A DNA stretch of 64,000 bases from an uncultured Dysosmobacter sp. (GCA_934563745.1 CAKTHE010000001.1:124001-188000); one strand, 5' to 3'. Positions 32,101 to 40,410 are shown, counted from the first letter of the stretch. The notes: generated from the letters alone by a model not told the origin. Numbers and translations are program-made.

Positions 32101-32227
32101 GAACCCCACCACCCATATCCGGAATATGGCGGGCAACCTCTTGCAGATGGGGGCCCGGAAGATCAAGAACGCGGTGGGCACGGGGAGAATGCCTAAACTC
32201 TATGCTCTTCAGAGTGAAAATTTGTGA
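29108..32227 (+). CDS. Large phage ejected/polyvalent protein with PBECR-type toxin domain, truncated
   Basis: A 1,039-residue frame. The first 220 residues are Lys/Ser/Ala-rich. About 225-400 is an Ala/Gly/Leu-rich segment like phage membrane-penetrating ejection proteins. About 500-620 resembles the PBECR group (phage Barnase-EndoU-ColicinE5-RelE nucleases), with NVRHIAKNHGD and QTDTLFKQKRKNP. The end (WRYTSMLTNPTTHIRNMAGN) is a large-polyvalent-protein motif normally followed by hundreds of residues. Here the frame stops after an unrelated tail, where the next cassette begins. The toxin section is lower in GC than its flanks. Confidence 0.68.
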   Translation: MATKATLDELVRQINAGTLKAPSNTTAVRSGGRGSVTNKTTSKKSGTSGAAKSTAPTVRDSTGTLAKASGVPKKAADTTSTAYYTQQRQSADRLYNMLASAAKERASAAPQVAGSVVEGAGRLNKALEDKRSKDLAEAEAESTRRYRAQLNSGKNEKGQPLTEEERFRLNTLIKRNEKMKTVREQGAEQTLSNTLKTADKAYQAADKLKASAEKSQAEAKKGLGKAGSFAVDLGTAGVQMLGDVALSTALPGAGLAAMGVRSGAGAAQTARKEGASYGQQVAYGLGSGALSVATEKLSNVAAPFKKVFGEGVLDKAITKVAGKLADSTAGKAALSFLSEGGEEVVEDLVQPILQQLTYKKGAMKEMLSTDFVAETLYDGLVGGTLGLVGSGVENLQARQRGLAAAETAPAAQTDVQQGTDTPQTQNAAQRAAEGAENAAPDAETARNENGLNAFTEQERINLSSGKKNKIISTFNDAVDFVRNALSNKTVSERAYMGKVPDVTAQKVLSETGIDISGYNAILPSDNVRHIAKNHGDVLAETARGQIAVTPRDIAMIPEILSSPDQVRVSPNADSRGRKILIFEKQIGDMYVTMQAVSDGTHSIQTDTLFKQKRKNPLVTEYYDAGEISDPAHNARSVPPQGSSNLDTTIAQGAEVVKNGDSADRLLEILRGKKRVSQEMLSDSQFMQAADAGASIDADGKVYLPDAAQHIDNRTRDSVAGRDVHAFQFDNPEVHSFYQEAAQALLEDLDLSVDRGSAQTMQRTVNGKRYNNQIFETPSIRAAMDETGVSRTAIMDAAQRLITDHGQENVAAAKRLELVLDDMLSNGYTRLDGSYTPANQAYIDAKNAIVGAQPQQESGGYLDGLDGLGNADAGTVNTPFDQMQAQSDAFHPVNPNSAQRIMTEQNRAPSEVPTVNPETGRNVEKTVSTILNSPLTSPEMATVYENAIASGAFDYDVVTDRDAVQRAAAWDSIITDIASQMPSTFREKADFWRYTSMLTNPTTHIRNMAGNLLQMGARKIKNAVGTGRMPKLYALQSENL

Positions 32228-33140
32228 GCTTATCAAAATCACAAAACTTGAGTTTAAGTTCCTCCACAAATGCACATAGACCAGGGCTGGCGCGCGTAGG
32301 GTTCCACACAAGAGAAAAATCGCATTTTTCCGGGTAGTCGGACAAACGGATTCTTTTCAGAAGACTGAGATCGGACGGAATAACCGCTTGAGGAAGAAGC
32401 ATGACGCCGCGATTTGCTGCGACCATCATCTGCTGCGTTTCAAAATTTGAAACAATGTGTGAGGGCTTGAGCTGGTACCGATTTTGCATTTGTTCGATAA
32501 CAGTATGACTATAGGCTTTACCCCCAATACCCGATTCACCCGCAACAACGATTTCCTCATTCCGCAGTTGTTCTACACAGACGCATTCAAATTGGCAAAG
32601 TGGATTGGCGGTAGAAACATATAGGTCATATCGGCAGGAGAATAGTGGCTCTACGATTTCTCCTAGAACATCCATATCAGAAAAGTCATAGGGCATTACA
32701 ATGGCCAGGGCCAACTTTGACGCTTTAATTTTATGCCAGAAGTCCACAGGCGAGCCAGTTCTGACAACAATGCGAATGTCCTGATACAATTGAAACAAAT
32801 TGGAGACAACATCATAGACGGGGCGCTGGACAAAGCCAGGCCACAAGCCTATCGATATATTTCCGGAGAGACTGTGCGCGATGCAGCGAGCCCTGGAGAT
32901 GGACTGTGAGTATAGGCTCATCATCCGCAAACAACAATTGTAGAATTCGGTGCCTCCATCGGTGATAACGAGCCCTGCTTTTGTGCGGATAAAGCATTTG
33001 AAACCAAGCTCTTCTTCGATTGAAGAAATCTGCTGGCTAACTGCTGCCTGAGTAATATAGTTTGCCTGAGCAGCTTTTGTAAAACTCTTGAATTTCACAA
33101 CATCGATAAAACACTTCATTTTTTCGGTGGTCATACGCAC
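32193..33140 (-). CDS. LysR-family transcriptional regulator
   Basis: A 315-residue LysR regulator. The winged helix is at residues 1-60 (FTKAAQANYITQAAVSQQISSIEEELGFKCF), followed by a periplasmic-binding-like effector domain. It is divergent from the M24-family hydrolase and transporter genes and is the likely activator for their substrate. Its last codons coincide with the junction to the truncated phage gene at about 32,190. The cassette is clearly more AT-rich than both sides. Confidence 0.92.
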   Translation of the reverse strand: MRMTTEKMKCFIDVVKFKSFTKAAQANYITQAAVSQQISSIEEELGFKCFIRTKAGLVITDGGTEFYNCCLRMMSLYSQSISRARCIAHSLSGNISIGLWPGFVQRPVYDVVSNLFQLYQDIRIVVRTGSPVDFWHKIKASKLALAIVMPYDFSDMDVLGEIVEPLFSCRYDLYVSTANPLCQFECVCVEQLRNEEIVVAGESGIGGKAYSHTVIEQMQNRYQLKPSHIVSNFETQQMMVAANRGVMLLPQAVIPSDLSLLKRIRLSDYPEKCDFSLVWNPTRASPGLCAFVEELKLKFCDFDKLTNFHSEEHRV

Positions 33141-33258
33141 ACCTCGGCTAAGGAGTTTTGTATATATTTGTTTACCACAACTGCGGCTGCTTGTAAAGAG
33201 AGGTTTTCACAAGCCTGTGAGTACCAGAATATGCTCCTGCCGCTAATAGATATTTGCA

Positions 33259-33315
33259 TTTGTGCAGTATTGCAACGAATAATTTAAACAAATGATTTTT
33301 ATCATAATGCACAAA
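33259..33315. promoter_or_regulatory. Candidate LysR binding half-sites
   Basis: TTTGTGCAGTAT (33259-33270) and its near inverted copy ATAATGCACAAA (33304-33315) lie 33 bp apart in the divergent region between lysR and the M24-family gene. Pairing with the LysR protein is inferred from position. The rest of 33,141-33,454 is AT-rich with no other feature I can support. Confidence 0.4.
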
Positions 33316-33454
33316 ACAATTTCTTATGCTGAGAATAAAATATTGTAGTTTGACCGAAGCTGAAAACGGCTTTATAGTTTAATTTGCAGGTGGAAAGAGT
33401 CGACTTTACCCTATATTTCTGCATAATTATTGCGAATAGGAAGAGAGGTTTTAT

Positions 33455-34591
33455 ATGAAAACTGAACTGGAAGCTGAGCGGGATAGACGCAGAAAGCTTT
33501 TTGATTCCGTAATGGAGGAACAAAATCTGGATGCTCTCGTCTTTACGTCGACTGCCCAGCAGGGAAATCAGATGGCAGTTAAGTATGCAACCAACTATCC
33601 CCTTATTACGCGCAGGGACTTTTCTTTTGTAAAGAAGGGCGGTATGCCATTCTTGGTCGTTCCTACAGTGGGCCAACAGTATAATGCAGGGCAAATCAGC
33701 TGGCTGCCAGAGGAAAATGTCCTCTGCGGGGACATGGTAAAGATCGTAACAGACTTTATTAGGAGTATTCCGTCGAAGCGGCCGAGAATTGGACTCTATG
33801 AGTCACAGGATATCCCGGTATCTATCTACCATGCTTTGGAATCCACAGCTGCCGAGTTTGTGGACATTACGGAACTGCTTACGGAGCGGCGGGCACCGAA
33901 GTCTGAATATGAATTAAAAATGACGGAGATTGCTTCTGAAATCGCTGTTGATTCCTTCCGTTGGGTGGTTCGGAATTTACACCCTGGCTGTACCGAGCAG
34001 GAAATTATCGGCGGTGCAGAAGGTTTTCTCCGGGCACATGGTGCAGAGGATACATTGGTATTAACCCGCTCAATAAAGCCGCATACCTTTATCACGAGAG
34101 CCCGGGACTTTAAAATCAAAGAGGATGGAATGTTTGTTTATTCCTGTGAAATGGCTGGACCTGGCGGATACTGGACGCAGGTTGTACATCCGATCTTCAT
34201 GTCTAGGGGCTGCGAACCTGAAGCTTACCGCGTGATGCAGGTTATCAAAGAGGCGCTTGCTGAGGGTGAAGAGAAACTACGCCCCGGTTTCCGGATTTGT
34301 GATGTTGATGAGGCAATTGCCAAAGTTGTCAAGAAGCATGGCTGCCACGCCGGAGTTTGGTCAGGCCATGGAATGGGAGCTGATTTGGGAGACGGGATTT
34401 CTATCGGAGCACCGAATCAGATGGAATTGAAGCCGAACATGATTCTGACTCTTCACCCCAGCGTGATAGGTGACGGGGACGGATTGCTGTGTGGAAGTAC
34501 CTATCGCATCACAGAAAACGGATTTGTCAATCTCACAGGGGAATACGGAGATCTTTGCTACCTGGAAGATCTGAAAAATGCAGTGGGCTGA
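33455..34591 (+). CDS. M24-family (creatinase/prolidase-fold) hydrolase lacking metal ligands
   Basis: A 378-residue pita-bread-fold protein with a creatinase N-terminal domain (1-150) and an M24 catalytic domain. The His of SGHGMGAD is kept, but the five metal ligands of aminopeptidases are not: the Asp-Asp segment reads YSCEMAGPGGYWTQ, and the Glu of the EPG motif is replaced in LTLHPSVIG. This pattern fits metal-independent members such as creatinase more than a true Xaa-Pro peptidase. The substrate is unknown. It is paired with the next transporter and preceded by GGAAGAGAGG. Confidence 0.8.
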   Translation: MKTELEAERDRRRKLFDSVMEEQNLDALVFTSTAQQGNQMAVKYATNYPLITRRDFSFVKKGGMPFLVVPTVGQQYNAGQISWLPEENVLCGDMVKIVTDFIRSIPSKRPRIGLYESQDIPVSIYHALESTAAEFVDITELLTERRAPKSEYELKMTEIASEIAVDSFRWVVRNLHPGCTEQEIIGGAEGFLRAHGAEDTLVLTRSIKPHTFITRARDFKIKEDGMFVYSCEMAGPGGYWTQVVHPIFMSRGCEPEAYRVMQVIKEALAEGEEKLRPGFRICDVDEAIAKVVKKHGCHAGVWSGHGMGADLGDGISIGAPNQMELKPNMILTLHPSVIGDGDGLLCGSTYRITENGFVNLTGEYGDLCYLEDLKNAVG

Positions 34592-34634
34592 GGGGAAAAC
34601 ATACTCTTTATTTTAGGAAGGAGACGCGGATTAT

Positions 34635-36131
34635 ATGTCGACTATTGCGGGAAAAAATAAACATCAGTCGCAGATTACTTATTTTGTTAAGCTCGCTATT
34701 GGCTTATTTCTCCTGTTCGGCTTTGGCTACGTTTGCCCTGCTTGGGGAGGAATTTCCTTAGCTGGAATTCAATCGATCGGTATTTTCTTCGGATTAGTCT
34801 TTTTGATTTCTTGCTCTGATTTTGGATTGATTCTTCCTGCACTGCTTGGATTCATTGCACTTGTAGCGACAGATGCCTATGATCCCAAGACACTGATCGC
34901 TGCTACATTTGGCAATACGACGGTGGTTCAGATTATTTTTGCCTATGTTTTGTGCCAAGTACTAATCGACACTGGGGCCGGCGAATTCATTGCAAATTGG
35001 CTGCTGTCCAGAAAAATTCTGCGGGGGAGACCGTATCTGTTTTGCTTCGTGTTTTTCCTGGTAGCATTTCTGATGGGCGCTTTCGGACATATCGGCGGAA
35101 TCATTTTTGTTCTAACATTACTGGATTCTGTTGTTGGGGAACTGGGGTACGATATTGAAGGCAAGTTCAACCAGTGGATGTCCCTGGGAACCTTTACCTC
35201 GGCCTGCATGGGCATGGGCCTGATCCCGTTCCAAGGTCTCCCGCTGGTTATCTTTGGAACGATTATGACGGCAATGCAGGAGAGCGGAATCGCCCTGAAC
35301 TATGCAGTATACATGCTGAGCGTCATCATCTTCTCCCTGCTGTTTATCCTGCTCTTTTCGCTGGCAGTCAAGTTCAGCCGGATTGATGTGCAAAAGCTTT
35401 CCACCTTTGATATTACAAAAACAGAGGGCTTTGATGCGAGCAAGACCAAAATGAACAGAAAACAGCTTTTGGCCTGTATTTGTTTCCTGTTCGGAATCGG
35501 TTACTCAATCATCACTCCGTTCCTGAGTAAAGACAGTGCTTTGATGCAGTTCCTCTCTAATTTTGATCAGTGCACGTGGTTTATCCTTGCGCTAGCGCTG
35601 TTTTTCCTCTTCCGTAAAGACGGCCAGGCAGTTTTGAATGAGGAGAAGACATTCCGTACCAGTATTTCGTGGAGCATCATTTTGGTCATCTGCATTTTTT
35701 CTGTCGTGGGTGGAATGATGGCTTCTCCGGACTTTGGAGTCCGAGCATGGCTGGGACAGGTCCTTGCACCGGTGTTTACCGGAATGCCTTTCCCCATGTT
35801 TATGCTTCTGATTTGCGTAGTCGCTGGGATCTGCACCAACTTCCTGTCCAATGCTGTTGTTGGTGTAATTGTCGGGACAATTACTATGCCGTTTGCTATT
35901 ACGTATAGCCAGACAATTGGTATTAACCTCTCAATTTATGGAGCGACGGTAACGATGGCTTCAATGTTCTGCTTTTTGACCATGGTAGCTGCTGGCTATA
36001 CACCACTGTTCCTAACTCGTCCTTGTATCAAAAAGAGCCAGAAGTTCGTCTGGTGCGCGGGTGGCGGCACGCTCTTAGGCGCGATTGTCCTGCTGGCTGC
36101 CGTGAATACGATTCTGGCATACATCCTTTAA
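34635..36131 (+). CDS. SLC13/DASS-like ion-coupled carboxylate transporter
   Basis: A 498-residue membrane protein with about 11-13 hydrophobic helices and two related halves (conserved Asn/Thr-Gly helical hairpin-like regions near AAATFGNTTVVQ and GICTNFLSNAVVG). It resembles the anion permease/SLC13 (divalent anion:sodium symporter) group. It follows the M24-family gene by 43 bp with a good GGAAGGAG site, so the pair probably imports and cleaves one compound. Confidence 0.78.
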   Translation: MSTIAGKNKHQSQITYFVKLAIGLFLLFGFGYVCPAWGGISLAGIQSIGIFFGLVFLISCSDFGLILPALLGFIALVATDAYDPKTLIAATFGNTTVVQIIFAYVLCQVLIDTGAGEFIANWLLSRKILRGRPYLFCFVFFLVAFLMGAFGHIGGIIFVLTLLDSVVGELGYDIEGKFNQWMSLGTFTSACMGMGLIPFQGLPLVIFGTIMTAMQESGIALNYAVYMLSVIIFSLLFILLFSLAVKFSRIDVQKLSTFDITKTEGFDASKTKMNRKQLLACICFLFGIGYSIITPFLSKDSALMQFLSNFDQCTWFILALALFFLFRKDGQAVLNEEKTFRTSISWSIILVICIFSVVGGMMASPDFGVRAWLGQVLAPVFTGMPFPMFMLLICVVAGICTNFLSNAVVGVIVGTITMPFAITYSQTIGINLSIYGATVTMASMFCFLTMVAAGYTPLFLTRPCIKKSQKFVWCAGGGTLLGAIVLLAAVNTILAYIL

Positions 36132-36166
36132 TAGATAAGCGTATTTGTTAAAAATTTAGGGGCGTT

Positions 36167-36206
36167 AAAAATTTCGGCTGCTGTTTTTACAGCAGCCGAA
36201 ATTTTT
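36167..36206 (+). terminator. Strong intrinsic terminator ending the LysR cassette operon
   Basis: A perfect 18-bp stem (AAAAATTTCGGCTGCTGT with its complement) around a TTTT loop, ending in TTTTT. Its A/T-tracts on both sides make it bidirectional. It appears to mark the right edge of the inserted cassette. Confidence 0.88.
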
Positions 36207-36399
36207 GGGTATATGGGAGTTCAGATTGCGTGGGGTCAAAAATCTGGGTTGAGGAAAAATCAGATGAAAACAGCTCTGCGCCTGTTGCCCGGCAGCGGGT
36301 GCACTGCACGGCGTAAGTGCAGGGATCCTCCGGATTCTGGAGTTCCAGCATGGCCCCCGAGCCGCCGCAGAAGGGGCAGGGGTACAGATCATTCAGCAT
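36187..36399 (-). CDS. Lar-like zinc-ribbon phage protein, C-terminus altered
   Basis: A 70-residue protein with the CPFCGGSGAMLEL opening and a second pair CTRCRA, the pattern of Lar (restriction alleviation) family zinc ribbons common in phages. AAGGAGGAAG precedes ATG 36399. Its last nine codons run into the terminator of the adjacent cassette, so the native C-terminus was probably replaced at the insertion junction. Confidence 0.65.
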   Translation of the reverse strand: MLNDLYPCPFCGGSGAMLELQNPEDPCTYAVQCTRCRATGAELFSSDFSSTQIFDPTQSELPYTQKFRLL

Positions 36400-36480
36400 T
36401 CTTCTTCCTCCTTCACCACGCGCTCCGGCGTGGGATCAAATTCCGGGCAGGCTAGGACCTGGTAGCTCTGCCCCGGGCGG
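36393..36480 (-). pseudogene. C-terminal remnant of a phage gene
   Basis: Reading leftward, an open frame ends ...QSYQVLACPEFDPTPERV...EEEC with its TGA overlapping the ATG of the Lar-like gene (ATGCTGA), the usual arrangement of coupled genes. No start is present; to the right the sequence becomes the leader of the methyltransferase gene. I interpret it as the stump of a longer gene cut off at the right boundary of the phage-like element near 36,490. Confidence 0.45.
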
Positions 36481-36508
36481 GGCCGACGGAGAAAAAGGAG
36501 TGCAGGAC

Positions 36509-37249
36509 ATGAAATACGAGAAGAGCAAGGCATACGATACACCCGAATTGCAGGAGAAGATCATGGGGCCGAACCCCGTAAAGTTGGAAGAAGAGCTGCT
36601 GCAGGATCACAGGATCCCGGAGCATGCGGTGGTTTGTGACCTGGGCAGCGGACAGGGACTGACCAGTGTATTTCTTGCCCGGGAATACGGCTTTACCGTG
36701 TATGCGGCCGATTTGTGGAGCGACCCGTCAAAAAATCAGAAATTTTTTGACGCCATGGGCGTGGACCGCAGACAGCTGATCCCCGTCCGGGCGGATGCTT
36801 CCGATCTGCCTTTTGAAAAGGAATTTTTCGACGCGGTGGTCAGTACGGATTCCTATAACTATTTTGGACGGGACGAGCGGTACCTGGATGAAAAGCTTCT
36901 GCCCTTTGTCAAACCGGGCGGCTGGATCTACATCGCGATCCCAGGCATGAAGAAGGACTGCCACAGCCATCTGCCGCAGGAACTGCTGCTGTCCTGGACG
37001 CCGGAGCAACTGGAGTATATGCACGACGTGGGGTACTGGAAGCGCATGGTCGGCTGCTGCGAGGGCGCGGAGGTGCTTTCCGTCCAGGAGATGGAGAGCA
37101 ACGAGGAGGTATGGGCCGATTGGCTCAGGCAGGAGAACGAATATGCGGTGGGGGACCGCAGGGCCATGGAGGCAGGCGGAGGCGCGTACCTGAATTTCAT
37201 TGCCATCGTACTCAGGAAGAAATGGGGAGAGAAGGGACGGCAGGCGTAA
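36509..37249 (+). CDS. Class I SAM-dependent methyltransferase
   Basis: A 246-residue Rossmann-fold methyltransferase. Motif I is VVCDLGSGQGLTS (about 41-53), followed by an acidic residue after strand 2 (YAADLW), VRADASDLPF and the motif IV-like FDAVVSTDSYNYF. It resembles small-molecule methyltransferases of the UbiE/CfA type; the substrate is not evident. AAGGAG lies nine bases before the ATG. A terminator follows, so it is a single-gene unit. Confidence 0.85.
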   Translation: MKYEKSKAYDTPELQEKIMGPNPVKLEEELLQDHRIPEHAVVCDLGSGQGLTSVFLAREYGFTVYAADLWSDPSKNQKFFDAMGVDRRQLIPVRADASDLPFEKEFFDAVVSTDSYNYFGRDERYLDEKLLPFVKPGGWIYIAIPGMKKDCHSHLPQELLLSWTPEQLEYMHDVGYWKRMVGCCEGAEVLSVQEMESNEEVWADWLRQENEYAVGDRRAMEAGGGAYLNFIAIVLRKKWGEKGRQA

Positions 37250-37314
37250 ATCAGGGCGCCTGCACACCGGTCGGTTTCGGGCGGTGAAGAAAAAAGCGCG
37301 TAGACGGCAAAACG

Positions 37315-37354
37315 GGCCGGGCGGCGGAGAAATTCCGACTGCCCGGCCTTTTTT
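37315..37354 (+). terminator. Intrinsic terminator
   Basis: GGCCGGGC (37315-37322) and GCCCGGCC (37341-37348) form the stem, followed by TTTTTT. It ends the methyltransferase unit and insulates the Pho promoter. Confidence 0.8.
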
Positions 37355-37444
37355 GCGGCGGGCCGCCGATTTAACAATAGACTCTGAAGGAGGCTCGCAT
37401 GTAAAAAAAGCGTAAAAAGCGACGGGAGGAGAAAATGTTTGGAT

Positions 37445-37500
37445 TTTACAGAAGCTTAACATAGCTGCGGTAACGCTCTTTACAGAGCCTTCGGTATACT
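37445..37500 (+). promoter_or_regulatory. Pho box and promoter of the pst operon
   Basis: TTTACA (37445-37450), five bases, TTAACA (37456-37461), a weak third unit and a further TTTACA (37479-37484) match the 11-bp-spaced direct repeats bound by Gram-positive PhoP. TATACT (37495-37500) is the -10, and no -35 is visible at normal spacing, as expected for an activator-dependent promoter. The operon encodes its own response regulator and kinase, giving feedback control by phosphate starvation. Confidence 0.75.
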
Positions 37501-37572
37501 TCTGATTGTACCCGGGAAGACCGGGACGCGCATCTATGTAAATTCATACATAAAAAAGGAGTTAAGCAAACG

Positions 37573-38442
37573 ATGAAAAAAGTTTTTTCTGCTTTTCTTG
37601 CACTGACCCTGGTTGGCGCCCTGCTGGCCGGCTGCGGTTCCAACGGATCGAACCAGCCTTCCTCTTCCGCCCAAAACGGCGATGAGAATCCCTCTGCCCT
37701 GACCGGAAGCGTTTCCACCAACGGCTCCACCTCCATGGAAAAGGTGATCGGCGCCATCAATGAACAGTTTATGGCAGACAACAGCGGCGTGAAGGTTACC
37801 TACGACGCCACCGGCTCCGGCACGGGCATCGAGTCCGTTTCCAATGGCAGCTGCGACATCGGCCTGTCCTCCCGCGCCCTGAAGGATGAAGAGACGGCCA
37901 ACGGCCTGGTGGGCACTACGGTGGCTCTGGACGGCATCGCCATCATTGTGAACGCGGATTCCACGATCGAGGACCTGAGCGTTGAGCAGATCACGAAGAT
38001 CTTTACCGGCGAGACCAAGGACTGGAGCGAGCTGGGCGGCGACGCCGGCACGATTGCCTGCATCGGCCGTGAGTCCGGTTCCGGCACCCGCGACGGGTTT
38101 GAGTCCATTACGGACACCAAGGATGCCTGCGTCCTGGATCAGGAGCTGACCTCCACCGGCGCCGTGATTGAGGCGGTGAAGAACAACCCCAACGCCATCG
38201 GCTATGCGTCTTTGTCCGCTGTGGAAGGCAAGGACGGGATCAAGGCGGTCACGGTGGCCGGCGTTGCCTGCACCGAGGATACCGTTCTGGACGGCAGTTA
38301 TGTGATCCAGCGTCCCTTCGTCCTGGTCACCAAGGACGGCACCCCGCTTTCGGATGCGGCTCAGGCTTACTTTGACTTCGCCACTTCCACGGCTGCCAAC
38401 GATCTGATCCGCGGGGCCGGTGCGGTGCCTGTCGCGAAATAA
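37573..38442 (+). CDS. pstS: Phosphate ABC transporter substrate-binding lipoprotein
   Basis: A 289-residue PstS. The signal peptide ends in a lipobox LAGC (Cys21), so the mature protein is lipid-anchored outside the cell membrane. Phosphate-contacting segments are typical: STSMEKV, TGSGTGIESV, CDIGLSSR and ESGSGTRDGFE. It captures phosphate for PstCAB. It is first in the operon, followed by a hairpin that may raise its mRNA level over the other genes. Confidence 0.95.
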   Translation: MKKVFSAFLALTLVGALLAGCGSNGSNQPSSSAQNGDENPSALTGSVSTNGSTSMEKVIGAINEQFMADNSGVKVTYDATGSGTGIESVSNGSCDIGLSSRALKDEETANGLVGTTVALDGIAIIVNADSTIEDLSVEQITKIFTGETKDWSELGGDAGTIACIGRESGSGTRDGFESITDTKDACVLDQELTSTGAVIEAVKNNPNAIGYASLSAVEGKDGIKAVTVAGVACTEDTVLDGSYVIQRPFVLVTKDGTPLSDAAQAYFDFATSTAANDLIRGAGAVPVAK

Positions 38443-38493
38443 TTCCCCCGATCGGATTCCGATCGATGACAATACCCTCTTTTTTCAAGGAGC

Positions 38494-38522
38494 GCCTCCG
38501 TCTGCTTTCGGCAGGCGGAGGC
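38494..38522 (+). other. Hairpin between pstS and pstC
   Basis: GCCTCCGTCTGC and GCAGGCGGAGGC (one G-T style mismatch) form a 12-bp stem with a five-base loop and no T-run. Such structures between a binding-protein gene and its permease genes usually protect the upstream message. Confidence 0.6.
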
Positions 38523-38571
38523 AGCTCCCGCAGAGCAAAGGGAGAACGGTGAGCGTGAAAGGAGCTGCCCT

Positions 38572-39546
38572 GTGGAATACGAATTGACTCACTCGTTTGC
38601 GGAGGGGATCCTGCGTGAAGCGGATCACACCGCGGCGAAGAAAAAAGAATCAAACGACCATCCCCCTGCGGGCCATCGTTCCAAAAAGGCGCTGGAGGGC
38701 TTTATGCATGTTCTCTTTTTGCTGTGCGGCGTGGTGGCGGTGGCGTTTGTGCTGTTTATCAGCATCTATCTGATCATTTCCGGCGTGCCGGCCATTCGGG
38801 AGATCGGCCTGACGGAGTTCCTGTTCGGAAAGGTCTGGAAGTCCACGGCAAAAGAACCGGCCTTTGGGATCCTGCCCTTTATTCTGACCTCCATCTACGG
38901 AACGGCCGGCGCGGTGATTCTGGGTGTGCCGGTGGGATTGATGACGGCGATCTTCCTGGCCAAGGTGGCCTCGCCCCGGACGGCCCGGCTGATTCAGACG
39001 GCGGTGGAGCTGCTGGCGGGGATTCCGTCCGTGGTCTATGGCCTGGTGGGTATGATCGTGCTGGTCCCGGCCATTCAGCGGACATTTTCCCTGTCTTCCG
39101 GGGCGTGTCTGCTGGCGGCGATCCTGGTGCTGGCGGTGATGATCCTGCCGTCCATCATCAATGTGTCCGCCACGGCGATCCGTGCGGTGCCGAAGGAATA
39201 TGAAGAGGCGTCGCTGGCACTGGGCGCCACGCAGATCGAGACGATCTTCCGCGTGGTGGTGCCCGCCGCCCGCAGCGGTATTGCCACGGCGGTGGTGCTG
39301 GGCGTGGGACGTGCCATCGGCGAGGCGATGGCGATCATCATGGTGGCCGGCAATGTGGCCAATATGCCCGGGCTTTTTACCTCGGTCCGCTTTTTGACCA
39401 CGGCCATTGCCTCGGAGATGTCCTACGCTCCGTACGGCAGTCTGCAGCGCCAGGCGCTGTTTTCCATCGGCCTGGTGCTGTTTCTGTTCATCATGCTGAT
39501 CAACGTGCTGCTGAATGTTTTTATCAAGCGGAGAAAGGAGCACTGA
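38572..39546 (+). CDS. pstC: Phosphate ABC transporter permease PstC
   Basis: A 324-residue inner-membrane permease with about six membrane helices and the ABC-permease coupling loop (EEASLALGATQIETIFRVVVP). The GTG start at 38572 has AAAGGAG upstream. A hydrophilic N-terminal extension of about 45 residues precedes the first helix, slightly longer than usual. It partners with PstA; the genes are separated by one base. Confidence 0.94.
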   Translation: MEYELTHSFAEGILREADHTAAKKKESNDHPPAGHRSKKALEGFMHVLFLLCGVVAVAFVLFISIYLIISGVPAIREIGLTEFLFGKVWKSTAKEPAFGILPFILTSIYGTAGAVILGVPVGLMTAIFLAKVASPRTARLIQTAVELLAGIPSVVYGLVGMIVLVPAIQRTFSLSSGACLLAAILVLAVMILPSIINVSATAIRAVPKEYEEASLALGATQIETIFRVVVPAARSGIATAVVLGVGRAIGEAMAIIMVAGNVANMPGLFTSVRFLTTAIASEMSYAPYGSLQRQALFSIGLVLFLFIMLINVLLNVFIKRRKEH

Positions 39547-39547
39547 G

Positions 39548-40399
39548 ATGGAACAAAAAACGCTTTCCGCCGGGCGGCGGGCGTATGACCGGGTACTGCG
39601 GGCTCTGCTGTACCTGTGTGCCGGCGTGACCTGCGCGCTGCTGGCCTTTTTGATCGGCTACATCTTTTATCGCGGACTGGGGAACATCACCTGGCAGCTT
39701 CTGACCAGCCAGACCAGCTATTTGAAAAATACGATCGGTATTCTTCCAAATATTTTAAACACACTGTATATCATAGCGGTGGCCATGGTATTTGTGCTGC
39801 CCCTGGGGGTCGGCGCGGCGGTCTATCTGACGGAATATGCGGAGAACCGCCGGGTGGTGGCGCTGATCGAATTTGCCACGGAGACCCTGACCGGGATCCC
39901 GTCCATTATTTTCGGCCTGGTGGGAATGCTCTTTTTCCTGCAGGTTATGGGCTGGCAGGCAGGCATTCTGGCCGGCGGACTGACGCTGGTGATTATGATC
40001 CTGCCCACCATTGTCCGCACCACGCAGGAAAGCCTGAAGACCGTTCCCCAGGCCTACCGGGAGGGCGCTCTGGCGCTGGGAGCCGGCAAGTGGCGCATGA
40101 TCCGTACGGTAGTGCTGCCCAATGCGGTGGATGGCATCGTCACCGGCTGCATTCTGGCAGTGGGACGGATCACCAGCGAGTCGGCGGCGCTCCTGTTTAC
40201 GGCGGGCTTCGGTCTGGTGCTCAACAGCTTTAAGGATGCGCTGCAGTCCTCCTCCGCGACGCTGACGGTGGCGCTGTATGTTTACGCAAACGAACGGGGC
40301 GAGACTGGCGTTGCCTTTGCCATTGCCGCCATTTTGATGCTCCTGACGCTGGTCATTAACCTCACGGCAAACTATCTGGGCCGCCGGCTCAAAAAGTAA
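39548..40399 (+). CDS. pstA: Phosphate ABC transporter permease PstA
   Basis: A 283-residue permease with about six membrane helices and the coupling loop [22 protein letters not shown]. It forms the phosphate channel with PstC. Start and spacing (TGAGATG after pstC) indicate coupled translation. No unusual features. Confidence 0.94.
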   Translation: MEQKTLSAGRRAYDRVLRALLYLCAGVTCALLAFLIGYIFYRGLGNITWQLLTSQTSYLKNTIGILPNILNTLYIIAVAMVFVLPLGVGAAVYLTEYAENRRVVALIEFATETLTGIPSIIFGLVGMLFFLQVMGWQAGILAGGLTLVIMILPTIVRTTQESLKTVPQAYREGALALGAGKWRMIRTVVLPNAVDGIVTGCILAVGRITSESAALLFTAGFGLVLNSFKDALQSSSATLTVALYVYANERGETGVAFAIAAILMLLTLVINLTANYLGRRLKK

Positions 40400-40410
40400 G
40401 GAGAGTTGCT

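Noticed and set aside
33302-33694. Leftward 130-codon frame overlapping the M24-family start
   Set aside because: Crosses the promoter region and the start of a well-supported gene; no recognisable family.
34943-35393. Leftward frames opposite the SLC13-like transporter
   Set aside because: Antisense shadows without start signals.
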